A stretch of 5,966 nt of DNA, taken from positions 1 through 5,966 of the forward strand of contig CAAENL010000047.1 in assembly GCA_900757335.1 (NCBI GenBank). The letters run 5' to 3'. This DNA comes from Clostridia bacterium (lineage in GTDB: Bacteria; Bacillota; Clostridia; Oscillospirales; Acutalibacteraceae). The notes beneath the pieces are model-generated. The model was not told the DNA's origin. It did not search any database and was given only the letters and a program-made list of their open reading frames with translations. Positions 1 to 5,966 of this stretch are shown here, one piece after another. How positions within the stretch are numbered: position 1 is the first letter of the stretch; each line of letters opens with the position of its first letter. A program made the position numbers and the translations under genes.

Positions 1-640
1 GTGTGATGGAAGAATCTATTTCTCCCGGAATATTACTTAGTACTTTAACTTTTTTTATTTTTGAAACTTCTGTTTCAGGACCTGACAAAGTAACTTTTTG
101 AGACGAAAGCACAGTATTTCCCACAAAATAACCGGACTTGGAAGTGAAATTTATTTCAGGTTCGATATCAAATTCAGATTCTCTGTATCTGTCAACCATA
201 ACCGTTATGACTGAAGGTTTAACATCTGACACTATTTCGTAATCTTTTAAAATTCCCACTTTTTTCGCAGAAAGCTCCAAAGTATAATTCCCCGGAGAAA
301 TTATCGTGCTTGCTGCCTGCGAGGCAGAAATTTGTATATTATCTTTTGTGACTTGTCCCACAACAAGGCGATTTCCTGTAATTTCAACACGAGCGGTGAT
401 ATCATGTCCGCTGAAAACTTTTAAACCGTCTTGAACCGCACTTTCCGAAAGCTGAATGTCCACAGGAATATCCGAAATGGTTACAGGTATACTTTCGGTA
501 CTGTTTGAAGATACTGTCGTCCATATTATAACAGACAATATAAAAGAAAAAACAGCTACGAATTTATTGTTGTAAAACAATTTGTTTACGTTTATTTTTC
601 TTATTCTATTTTTTATGCGTTCAAAATTCAAATTAATCAT
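1..640 (-). CDS. cdaR: CdaR/YbbR-like regulator of the diadenylate cyclase, 3' end cut by window edge
   Basis: The gene starts at an ATG (minus strand 640-638) and stays open to the left edge, giving 213 visible codons with no stop. The product has a basic N-terminus (about residues 7-26, rich in Arg, Lys and Asn) and then one hydrophobic segment (about 27-43, FVAVFSFILSVIIW). A long extracytoplasmic part follows, made of beta-rich repeats typical of YbbR domains: one at about residues 48-130 and a second from about 135 to the cut. Recurring Val/Ile-rich strands with Gly-Asn and Pro-Gly turns fit that fold. In the family, CdaR is a single-pass membrane protein that binds and modulates CdaA. 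The start overlaps the cdaA stop by 8 bases, so the two are probably translationally coupled. YbbR proteins usually carry three or four domains, so roughly half may be missing here. The family call rests on topology, repeat pattern and position after cdaA; it is strong but not motif-based. Confidence 0.9.
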   Translation of the reverse strand, partial: MINLNFERIKNRIRKINVNKLFYNNKFVAVFSFILSVIIWTTVSSNSTESIPVTISDIPVDIQLSESAVQDGLKVFSGHDITARVEITGNRLVVGQVTKDNIQISASQAASTIISPGNYTLELSAKKVGILKDYEIVSDVKPSVITVMVDRYRESEFDIEPEINFTSKSGYFVGNTVLSSQKVTLSGPETEVSKIKKVKVLSNIPGEIDSSIT

Positions 641-1511
641 TTTTTACCGCCTTCCTAAAGGAAGATATCACGCTTTTATACTTTCTCCTTGTTCTGTAAT
701 CAAGTAAAAGTTTTTCTAAATCTTTTTTGAAAAATTCCATGCTTTCATACGTTTTTAAAGTGCCATTTACGGCTATGGAAACCTTCCCTGTTTCTTCGGA
801 TACAACAACCGCTACCGCATCGGAATTTTCGCTAACTCCCACTGCTGCTCTGTGTCTGGTTCCAAGCTCGCGTTTTAAACGATTGCTTTTCGTAAGCGGA
901 AGAATACATCCTCCTGCGTAAAGCATGCCGTCTCTTATGATAAGAGCACCGTCGTGCAGCGGAGCTTTATTAAAAAATATATTACATATAAGAGGAACCG
1001 ACGGTTTAGATTTTACAACAGTTCCTGTATCTATAATTTCGCCTAATTTGGTTTTGCGTTCAAAAACTATTAGTGCTCCCATTTTTTCGTCACAAAGCGA
1101 AACTACCGAATCGGACACTATATTTATCAAATCTCTGTAAGTACGGCTATACGCATCTTCATCGCTTTTGGAGTTTCCAAAATACCAATACTCTCTTATA
1201 TCACTTCGACCGAGTTGTTCAAGAGCTCGTCTAAGTTCGGGCTGAAATACAATCAATAGCCCAAATATACTGAATTGAAAAAAATTGTTAAGTATGGTAC
1301 TAAGCATTCTAAAATGCAACTGACAAGATAAAAAATAAGCCACAAGTATTATGCCTATACCCTTTACGAGTTGACCGGCTCTGGATTCTCTTATAATTTT
1401 TATAAGATGATAAATCAAAAACGCAACAATCGAAATATCAATAATATCATATATATTAAAAGTTCTTATAAGACTTTGAATTGCTAATCCTATTCGGGAT
1501 AAATATTCCAT
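633..1511 (-). CDS. cdaA: Diadenylate cyclase CdaA (c-di-AMP synthase, DisA_N/DAC domain)
   Basis: This enzyme condenses two ATP molecules into the second messenger c-di-AMP, which in Firmicutes controls potassium and osmolyte transport and cell-wall homeostasis. The 292-residue protein has three predicted membrane helices at about residues 22-40, 51-69 and 73-91. A cytoplasmic DAC domain follows, at about 95-255. The catalytic motif HDGA is at 186-189 (Asp187 expected to bind metal) and the nucleotide-binding RHR motif at 219-221, followed by AAVGVSE. Both signature motifs are intact, so it should be active. A basic tail after the domain (about 271-292, with RTRRKYK) makes it somewhat longer than the roughly 273-residue Bacillus protein. 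The ATG start is supported by AAAAGAGG 6 bases upstream. It has its own likely promoter and overlaps cdaR downstream. The family call is close to certain; the activity is inferred from motifs. Confidence 0.97.
   Translation of the reverse strand: MEYLSRIGLAIQSLIRTFNIYDIIDISIVAFLIYHLIKIIRESRAGQLVKGIGIILVAYFLSCQLHFRMLSTILNNFFQFSIFGLLIVFQPELRRALEQLGRSDIREYWYFGNSKSDEDAYSRTYRDLINIVSDSVVSLCDEKMGALIVFERKTKLGEIIDTGTVVKSKPSVPLICNIFFNKAPLHDGALIIRDGMLYAGGCILPLTKSNRLKRELGTRHRAAVGVSENSDAVAVVVSEETGKVSIAVNGTLKTYESMEFFKKDLEKLLLDYRTRRKYKSVISSFRKAVKND
650..656 (-). promoter_or_regulatory. Ribosome binding site of cdaR inside cdaA
   Basis: On the minus strand AGGAAGG lies 9 bases before the cdaR ATG, within the last codons of cdaA. 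It supports the ATG at 640 as the start and the 8-base overlap with cdaA, an arrangement that suits translational coupling of cyclase and regulator. Confidence 0.75.
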
Positions 1512-1542
1512 GTTCTGCCTCTTTTCGCATAAAGCTTATAAA

Positions 1543-1596
1543 TAAAGTATTAACTTCGGTTCGCGTAAAACACAAACTCTTTTAGTTAATACTTTA
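1543..1596. repeat. Perfect 13-bp inverted repeat in the cdaA leader
   Basis: TAAAGTATTAACT at 1543-1555 is the exact reverse complement of AGTTAATACTTTA at 1584-1596, with a 28-base spacer. The upstream arm (1596-1584 in transcription order) begins directly behind the proposed -10 box and covers the expected start site; the downstream arm ends about 17 bases before the cdaA Shine-Dalgarno. The arm centres are 41 bp apart, close to four helical turns. Each arm is itself partly symmetric (AGT, four bases, ACT). It could be a two-site operator, or an AU-rich stem in transcripts reading through from the upstream gene. There is no U-tract behind it, so it is not a standard terminator. Confidence 0.7.
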
Positions 1597-1624
1597 ATTT
1601 TAACATATTTAATTTTAGTTGCAA
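1597..1624 (-). promoter_or_regulatory. Candidate sigma-A type promoter for cdaA-cdaR
   Basis: On the minus strand a -35-like TTGCAA (1624-1619) is followed after 16 bases by TAAAAT (1602-1597). The TGT just before it gives an extended -10 (TGnTAAAAT). The start site would fall near 1590-1592, about 80 bases before the cdaA ATG. This would let the c-di-AMP genes be expressed apart from the upstream gene. The assignment is by consensus match only, and AT-rich gaps give chance matches. Confidence 0.6.
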
Positions 1625-1670
1625 GAATGATTGCATTAATCAAGTTTTATTTTTTAATATAATATCAAGT

Positions 1671-2816
1671 TTATCTGGGTTTTATCGTTCTTACAACATC
1701 TATCAATTTGTCTATTTCAGATTTTGAATTAAATGCCGAAGGGCTTACTCTTACAACTCCTATTTCAGAAGTGCCGCCGAATTCGTGTGCAGATGGTGCA
1801 CACTGCAAACCTGTTCTTACTTCTATTCCGTTTCTGTCGAGTATTTTTCCTACTTCATCGCTTATATATCCCTCAATATTAAAGCTTAAAAGCGGAACAA
1901 AAAATTCAGGATCAGGTCTTGGCATATAAAGCTTAACACCATTAATGGATTTCAGTTTATCATAAAGATATAAAATTAATTTGCTTTCATGTGCAGCTAT
2001 ATTTTCTATACCTTTTGAATTTACAAACTCAACTCCAGCTCTAAGGCCGCATATACCGCTCATGTTGGGCGTACCGCTTTCAAATTTTTGGGGCATTTGT
2101 TTGGGATGACACAGTGTCATTGAATCAGTTCCCGTACCGCCTTCGATTATGGTGTCGAGCTTTTCGGCACTGTTTGCAATAAGTATCCCCGTGCCCATAG
2201 GTCCATAAAGACCTTTGTGACCTGCCAAGCATAAAAAATCCGCTCCAAGAAATTCCATATCTATAGGAACAAGTCCTCCTGATTGTGCTCCGTCTATAAG
2301 CACGGGTATATCATATATTTTCCCCAAAGCGGAAATTCTATTGACAGGTAGCTTTATACCCCACACATTCGAAGCGTGAGTACACACAATTAAGGCTGTT
2401 TTTGAATTAATTGCTTTTCTGAAAGAGTCTAAAGTTTTTTCGTTATCCCCCGGATAAACTTCTGCTGTGGTATATGTAATAATACCGTCTTTTTCAAGCT
2501 TATTCAAAGGACGCATAACGGCGTTATGCTCGATGCACGAAGTAACAACATGAGCTCCGGGTTTTAATAGTCCTTTTATAACCATGTTTAATGCTTGAGT
2601 ACAATTAAGTGTAATCGCAACGTTTGAAGGATTTTTAACTCCAAACATTTTCGCAATGCTTTTTCTGCACTTATCCAGTTCTTCTCCTGATTTACGCGAC
2701 ATAGTGTGACCGCTTCTGCCGGGATTTGCTCCGTAATTTTTTATACTGTTTAAAACCGCATTATATACAGAAAGAGGCTTTGGATAAGTTGTTGCTGAGT
2801 TGTCCAGATATATCAC
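1671..2816 (-). CDS. Cysteine desulfurase-like class V aminotransferase (PLP enzyme, TIGR01977-like clade)
   Basis: This is a 381-residue fold-type I PLP enzyme of the NifS/SufS/selenocysteine lyase group. It starts directly with the core strand MIYLDNSATTYPKP, as in the clade with a shortened N-terminus. Visible active-site residues are His98 in EHNA (ring stacking), Asp175 and Gln178 in IDGAQ (PLP ring), Lys201 in GHKG (Schiff base) and Arg334. Cys339, in RTGLQCAP followed by AHEFGGT, is the expected persulfide-forming cysteine. All needed residues are present, so sulfur or selenium release from cysteine or selenocysteine is plausible. No iscU, sufU, iscR, thiI or nifU partner is in the window, so it cannot be assigned to Fe-S assembly or tRNA thiolation; members of this clade are mostly uncharacterised. 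The start is GTG, fixed by a perfect Shine-Dalgarno. It stands between the ispF terminator and the cdaA promoter, with no terminator seen behind it. Confidence 0.88.
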   Translation of the reverse strand: MIYLDNSATTYPKPLSVYNAVLNSIKNYGANPGRSGHTMSRKSGEELDKCRKSIAKMFGVKNPSNVAITLNCTQALNMVIKGLLKPGAHVVTSCIEHNAVMRPLNKLEKDGIITYTTAEVYPGDNEKTLDSFRKAINSKTALIVCTHASNVWGIKLPVNRISALGKIYDIPVLIDGAQSGGLVPIDMEFLGADFLCLAGHKGLYGPMGTGILIANSAEKLDTIIEGGTGTDSMTLCHPKQMPQKFESGTPNMSGICGLRAGVEFVNSKGIENIAAHESKLILYLYDKLKSINGVKLYMPRPDPEFFVPLLSFNIEGYISDEVGKILDRNGIEVRTGLQCAPSAHEFGGTSEIGVVRVSPSAFNSKSEIDKLIDVVRTIKPR

Positions 2817-2822
2817 ATCTTT

Positions 2823-2829
2823 ACCTCCT
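2823..2829 (-). promoter_or_regulatory. Shine-Dalgarno fixing the GTG start of the desulfurase-like gene
   Basis: AGGAGGT on the minus strand lies 6 bases before GTG at 2816-2814. The overlapping ATG at 2818-2816 is in another frame and is followed at once by TGA, so the GTG is the real start. Confidence 0.85.
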
Positions 2830-2882
2830 GTTCTTTATAAAAAAACCAAATGCATTTATAATTTTTTAATATTTATTTTAGC

Positions 2883-2900
2883 TGTTAAGAAACGTTAAGA
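2883..2900 (-). repeat. Phased direct repeat of TTAAC boxes upstream of the desulfurase-like gene
   Basis: On the minus strand TCTTAAC occurs twice with a 10-base period (2900-2894 and 2890-2884), giving TTAACG, four bases, TTAACA. Two half-sites one helical turn apart resemble the binding sites of OmpR/PhoB-type response regulators. A TATAAA (2860-2855) lies 22 bases further downstream and could be a -10 box, but no good -35 is paired with it, as at activator-dependent promoters. The repeat is visible; the role is a guess. Confidence 0.35.
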
Positions 2901-2950
2901 GATATTGACTTTTCTCTACTGCTTCAATTACATAATATGTATCTGATCTT

Positions 2951-2993
2951 AAAAATGATAAAGGCTCACACGCATAAACACGGTGAACCTTTA
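2951..2993 (-). terminator. Intrinsic terminator closing the metG-tatD-ispF operon
   Basis: On the minus strand an 11-bp stem forms between 2993-2983 and 2969-2959 (AAAGGTTCAC with GTGAGCCTTT plus an outer U-A pair). It contains one G-U wobble and a 13-base loop. It is followed by TCATTTTT (to 2951). The stem starts 15 bases after the ispF stop codon. The position, stem and U-run fit a Rho-independent terminator, although the U-run is short and interrupted. Confidence 0.8.
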
Positions 2994-3007
2994 AGTTTAT
3001 AAAATAT

Positions 3008-3475
3008 TTAATCTATAATACACACGCTGTGTGCGGCAATACCTTCACACCTTCCCGTAAATCCCAGTTTTTCTTCGGTAGTAGCTTTTACATTTACTTG
3101 GTTTATATCAATGTTGCAACAATCGGAAATGTTTTTTCTCATAAGCATGATATATGGACTAAGTTTTGGCACTTGAGCTATTATAGTGGAATCTATATTC
3201 TGGATTTTATAATTTCTTTCTTTGAGCATTGAAACAACTGTGCTTAGCAATTCCATACTGTTGGCATTTTTGTAGGTACAGTCGTTATCGGGAAAATGTT
3301 TTCCGATATCTCCCAAAGCAGCCGCTCCCAAAAGCGAATCCATAACCGCATGAATCAAAACATCTGCGTCGGAGTGTCCTAATAGTCCCACATCGCTTTT
3401 AATATTTACTCCGCCCAAAATCAAAGCTCTGTTTGGTACTAATTTATGAACATCATATCCGTGACCTATTCTCAT
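3008..3475 (-). CDS. ispF: 2-C-methyl-D-erythritol 2,4-cyclodiphosphate synthase (MEP pathway)
   Basis: IspF converts 4-diphosphocytidyl-2-C-methyl-D-erythritol 2-phosphate to the 2,4-cyclodiphosphate with release of CMP, the fifth step of the non-mevalonate isoprenoid route. It works as a soluble homotrimer with active sites at subunit interfaces. The 155-residue length is normal for the single-domain enzyme. Metal ligands Asp8 and His10 (GYDVH) and His42 ([12 protein letters not shown]) are present, as is the DIGKHFPD motif at 56-63. The C-terminal signature [20 protein letters not shown] (about 132-151) binds the cytidylate; the Cys at 143 stands where many homologues have Gly. The ATG start has GGAGAA 5-6 bases upstream. 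It begins 15 bases after tatD and is followed by a terminator, so it is the last gene of the operon. ispD, often adjacent or fused in other bacteria, is not seen here. Confidence 0.97.
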   Translation of the reverse strand: MRIGHGYDVHKLVPNRALILGGVNIKSDVGLLGHSDADVLIHAVMDSLLGAAALGDIGKHFPDNDCTYKNANSMELLSTVVSMLKERNYKIQNIDSTIIAQVPKLSPYIMLMRKNISDCCNIDINQVNVKATTEEKLGFTGRCEGIAAHSVCIID

Positions 3476-3490
3476 AAAAATTCTCCAAAT

Positions 3491-4264
3491 TTATTTAATA
3501 TTAAATAGTTTTAAGGCGTTGGACTTAGTTGATTCCAAAACTTCTTGCAAAGTAATTGATTTAATTTCAGCAATTTTTTGAGCCGTATATTCAATATATG
3601 TCGAAACACATCTTTTGCCTCTGAAAGGAACCGGTGATAAATACGGTGCGTCAGTTTCAAGAACAAGCGATGAAAGAGGTATATTTTTTACCACTTCAAC
3701 AATATTCTTGGCGTTTTTAAAAGTCACTACGCCGCCTATCCCCAAAAGCATTCCGATTTTTACTATCTCTTTTGCCATTTCCAAGCTTCCCGAAAAGCAA
3801 TGTACAACACCACGAGGTTTATATTTTTTAAGTATTTCCAAAGTGTCTCCATGAGCGTCTCTGTCGTGAACAACTATGGGCAAATCGTGGTTTATAGCAA
3901 ATTCTACTTGTCTTTCAAAAACTTTTTTCTGAATATCTTTATTTTCGGAATTGAAATGATAATCAAGACCTATTTCTCCTATTGCTACAACTCTGTCATG
4001 GCAGATTAATTTTTCAAGTTCTTTGATTAAATTATCAACGTCTATATCATCGGATAAATATTCGGGATGGAATCCTACCGCAGCGTAAATATAAGGATAT
4101 TCTTCAGAAAGCTTCACAGCATTAAACGAAGATTTAATATTTCCTCCGGCGTCAATAACTCCGCATACATTTTGACTCGGCAAAAGTTCCAAAACAGACT
4201 CCCTGTCAGAATCAAACGACTCATCGTTGTAATGAGCGTGAGTATCAAATATTAAATTTGTCAT
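3491..4264 (-). CDS. tatD: TatD-family metal-dependent deoxyribonuclease
   Basis: TatD proteins are soluble TIM-barrel hydrolases of the amidohydrolase superfamily with metal-dependent DNase activity. Roles in 3'-5' exonuclease repair and, in Bacillus (YabD/DayD), in D-aminoacyl-tRNA clearance have been proposed. The 257 residues match the family length. Every metal-site motif is visible: DTHAH at 7-11 (His9, His11), GFHPE at 64-68, GEIGLDYH at 96-103 (Glu97), VHDRDAH at 132-138 (His133), HCFSGS at 155-160 (His155) and ETDAPYLSP at 203-211 (Asp205). The ATG start is backed by AGAGGAA 7 bases upstream. It sits 18 bases after metG, a neighbour it has in many Firmicutes, which suggests co-transcription and perhaps a link to tRNA or translation quality. 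The exact substrate cannot be read from the sequence. Confidence 0.96.
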   Translation of the reverse strand: MTNLIFDTHAHYNDESFDSDRESVLELLPSQNVCGVIDAGGNIKSSFNAVKLSEEYPYIYAAVGFHPEYLSDDIDVDNLIKELEKLICHDRVVAIGEIGLDYHFNSENKDIQKKVFERQVEFAINHDLPIVVHDRDAHGDTLEILKKYKPRGVVHCFSGSLEMAKEIVKIGMLLGIGGVVTFKNAKNIVEVVKNIPLSSLVLETDAPYLSPVPFRGKRCVSTYIEYTAQKIAEIKSITLQEVLESTKSNALKLFNIK

Positions 4265-4282
4265 CTTATCATTCCTCTGTTA

Positions 4283-5966
4283 TTATCTTATTTCGCTGCC
4301 CGGTTCTACTCCTTCAAGGAAAATTAATTTTACCCTATCTTCCGCACAAGTAGCTGCTAAAATCATTCCGTTGCTTTCAACTCCGCATAATTTTGCGGGT
4401 TTAAGGTTTGAAACTAATACAACAGTTTTTCCAATTAAATCTTCGCATTCGTAATATGGAGATATTCCCGATACAACCGTGCGTTCACCTGAACCGTCGT
4501 CAAGCAATAATTTGAGCAATTTTTTGGACTTTTTAACAGTTTCGCACTCTTTAATTCGAGCCGCAATAAGTTTGATTTTAGAAAAATCACTTATGTTTAT
4601 AAGCTGAGCCACATTGGATTTTTCTAAATTTAATTCAGGATTTTCTTTGTTACTCTTTTCAATTTCTTTTAATTCTTTACTTAAATCTATTCTCGGGAAA
4701 AGCACTTTTCCTTTATGAACTTCCAAAGTTTCAGGTAGCATTCCCCATTGAGAAGCCATTTCCCATGTACATAAAGATTCCTCTGCACCGATTTGCTTTT
4801 GAATTTCTTTCGCGGTTTCAGGCATTACAGGTTCAATCAAAACAGAAATAATTCTCAAAGATTCGCAAAGATTGTAAAGAACCGAAGCGAGTCTTTTAAA
4901 TTGAGATTCATCTTTCCCCAGTTGCCACGGCATGGTCTCATCAATATATTTGTTGCATTTTGAAATCAACAACCATACACTCGCCAAAGCACTCGAAAAT
5001 TTAAAATTATTCATTTTTGATTCATAGTCTTTTTTGAGATTTACCGCACAACTTATCAAATCATTATCAATACTTCCGGGACGATGATCTTGAGGAAGAG
5101 TGCCGCCGAAATACTTATCTATCATTGAAACTGTTCTCGAAAGCAAGTTGCCCAAATCATTAGCTAAATCTGAATTTATTCTTTTTATAAATGATTCGTC
5201 ACTGTATGTTCCGTCGCTTCCAAACGGTATTTCACGCATTAAAAAGTACCGCAGTGCATCTACATCTACACCGTAACGTTTACAGAGAAGTTCCGGGTCA
5301 ACAACATTACCTTTGGATTTTGACATTTTTGTGCCGTCTCCAAAAAGTATCCAACCGTGTCCGAATATTTTTTTAGGCAAAGGCAGTCCCAATGCCATAA
5401 GTATCGCAGGCCATATCACAACATGAAACCTTATTATTTCTTTACCTACAAAATGAACGTCCGCAGGCCAATATTTCTTAAAATCCGAATCATCTTCACT
5501 TTTATATCCAAGAGCGGTTATATAATTTGTAAGAGCATCAAGCCAAACATATACAACATGATTATCGTCAAAATCTACAGGTATTCCCCAACTGAAACCT
5601 GTTCTGCTGACACACAAATCCTGCAAACCGCTTTCGATAAACTGAATCATTTCATTTTTTCTGCTTTCAGGCTGCACAAACGAAGGATGTTCTTTATAGT
5701 ATTGCAAAAGCTTATCTGCATATTTTGAAAGTTTGAAAAAGTAAGCTTCTTCTTCAGACCATAAAACCTCTCTGCCGCAATCGGGGCATTTTCCGTCTTT
5801 AAGTTGAACGTCCGTAAAAAATGCTTCGCACGGAGTGCAATACCAACCTTCATACTTTCCTTTGTAAATTTCCCCTTTATCATACAATTCTTTAAAAATT
5901 TTCTGAACGGTTTTTACATGATAATCGTCGGTCGTGCGAATAAATTTATCATACGTAATTCCTAAA
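4283..5966 (-). CDS. metG: Methionyl-tRNA synthetase, N-terminus cut by window edge
   Basis: MetRS charges tRNA-Met with methionine using ATP. The frame is open to the right edge, giving 560 visible residues whose first codons read LGITYDKFIRTTDDYH, a conserved MetRS stretch. About 75-80 residues with the HIGH motif must lie outside. Visible parts in order are: the four-cysteine zinc knuckle (YCTPC and CPDC, in 5775-5839); WLDALTNYI; the catalytic KMSKS loop at 5315-5329; the alpha-helical anticodon-binding domain with the NxxW-like PWQLG; a charged linker; and a C-terminal OB-fold tRNA-binding domain of about 100 residues (ISDFSKIKL to the end). That domain is found in the dimeric bacterial forms. 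A TTG codon at 5887-5885 is internal Leu and not the start. The gene leads tatD by 18 bases and heads the visible part of the operon; any T-box or promoter would be outside the window. Confidence 0.98.
   Translation of the reverse strand, partial: LGITYDKFIRTTDDYHVKTVQKIFKELYDKGEIYKGKYEGWYCTPCEAFFTDVQLKDGKCPDCGREVLWSEEEAYFFKLSKYADKLLQYYKEHPSFVQPESRKNEMIQFIESGLQDLCVSRTGFSWGIPVDFDDNHVVYVWLDALTNYITALGYKSEDDSDFKKYWPADVHFVGKEIIRFHVVIWPAILMALGLPLPKKIFGHGWILFGDGTKMSKSKGNVVDPELLCKRYGVDVDALRYFLMREIPFGSDGTYSDESFIKRINSDLANDLGNLLSRTVSMIDKYFGGTLPQDHRPGSIDNDLISCAVNLKKDYESKMNNFKFSSALASVWLLISKCNKYIDETMPWQLGKDESQFKRLASVLYNLCESLRIISVLIEPVMPETAKEIQKQIGAEESLCTWEMASQWGMLPETLEVHKGKVLFPRIDLSKELKEIEKSNKENPELNLEKSNVAQLINISDFSKIKLIAARIKECETVKKSKKLLKLLLDDGSGERTVVSGISPYYECEDLIGKTVVLVSNLKPAKLCGVESNGMILAATCAEDRVKLIFLEGVEPGSEIR

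Noticed and set aside
925..1140. A 71-residue plus-strand open frame opposite cdaA, and similar short plus-strand frames opposite the other genes
   Set aside because: All are antisense to genes with intact family motifs and show no domain or ribosome binding site of their own that I can support.
1456..1530. A 24-codon minus-strand frame starting at an ATG 19 bases before cdaA and overlapping it out of frame, a possible leader peptide
   Set aside because: There is no Shine-Dalgarno before its ATG, and the good AAAAGAGG site lies inside it and serves cdaA.
1639..1672. Direct repeat ATCAAGTTT at 1639-1647 and 1664-1672
   Set aside because: It is a 9-mer in very AT-rich DNA, one copy overlaps the stop codon of the desulfurase-like gene, and there is no further structure to support a site.
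2817..3007. A riboswitch or small RNA in the largest intergenic gap
   Set aside because: Apart from the terminator hairpin, the TTAAC repeat and the ribosome binding site, I see no paired elements or known riboswitch core motif.
5357..5728. A 123-residue plus-strand open frame opposite metG
   Set aside because: It lies wholly antisense to strongly conserved MetRS sequence, has no recognisable domain, and its translation is low-complexity Arg/Ile/Tyr-rich as expected for a shadow of AT-rich coding DNA.
5647..5883. A second minus-strand open frame of 78 residues overlapping metG in another frame
   Set aside because: It overlaps the MetRS zinc-knuckle region, which is clearly the coding frame.
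5885..5887. TTG as a possible start codon for metG
   Set aside because: The frame continues upstream to the window edge through conserved MetRS residues, so this TTG encodes an internal leucine.

Overview
The window reads as ordinary core chromosome of an AT-rich, low-GC Gram-positive bacterium, most likely a member of the Clostridia. This rests on the AT-rich codons, the strong AGGAGG-type ribosome binding sites, the cdaA-cdaR pair, the metG-tatD pair, and a class V aminotransferase of a Firmicutes-type subfamily. The species cannot be named from the sequence. All six genes lie on the minus strand, so transcription runs from high to low coordinates. No plus-strand gene, mobile element, CRISPR array, tRNA or rRNA was found. 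No stretch over 300 bases lacks a gene; the two real gaps are 191 and 159 bases.

In transcription order, the first block is metG (5' end outside the window), tatD and ispF, with gaps of 18 and 15 bases. It ends in a convincing intrinsic terminator 15 bases after ispF. It combines methionyl-tRNA synthetase, a TatD-family metal-dependent nuclease and the MEP-pathway cyclodiphosphate synthase. It looks like one housekeeping operon, although the enzymes share no pathway.

The second block is a single gene for a cysteine desulfurase-like PLP enzyme with a GTG start and a perfect Shine-Dalgarno. Its upstream gap carries a helically phased pair of TTAAC boxes. No terminator is visible behind it.

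The third block is cdaA, the membrane diadenylate cyclase that makes c-di-AMP, overlapping by 8 bases with cdaR (YbbR), its extracytoplasmic regulator, which runs off the left edge. A good extended -10 promoter precedes cdaA. A perfect 13-bp inverted repeat with a 28-base spacer starts right behind the -10 box and fills much of the leader. This is the most interesting non-coding signal in the window. In many Firmicutes glmM follows cdaR, but that would lie outside the window.

No new biological system is evident. The points worth a second look are the cdaA leader repeat, the poorly characterised class V enzyme beside the c-di-AMP genes, the phased repeat upstream of it, and ispF in a metG-tatD operon.
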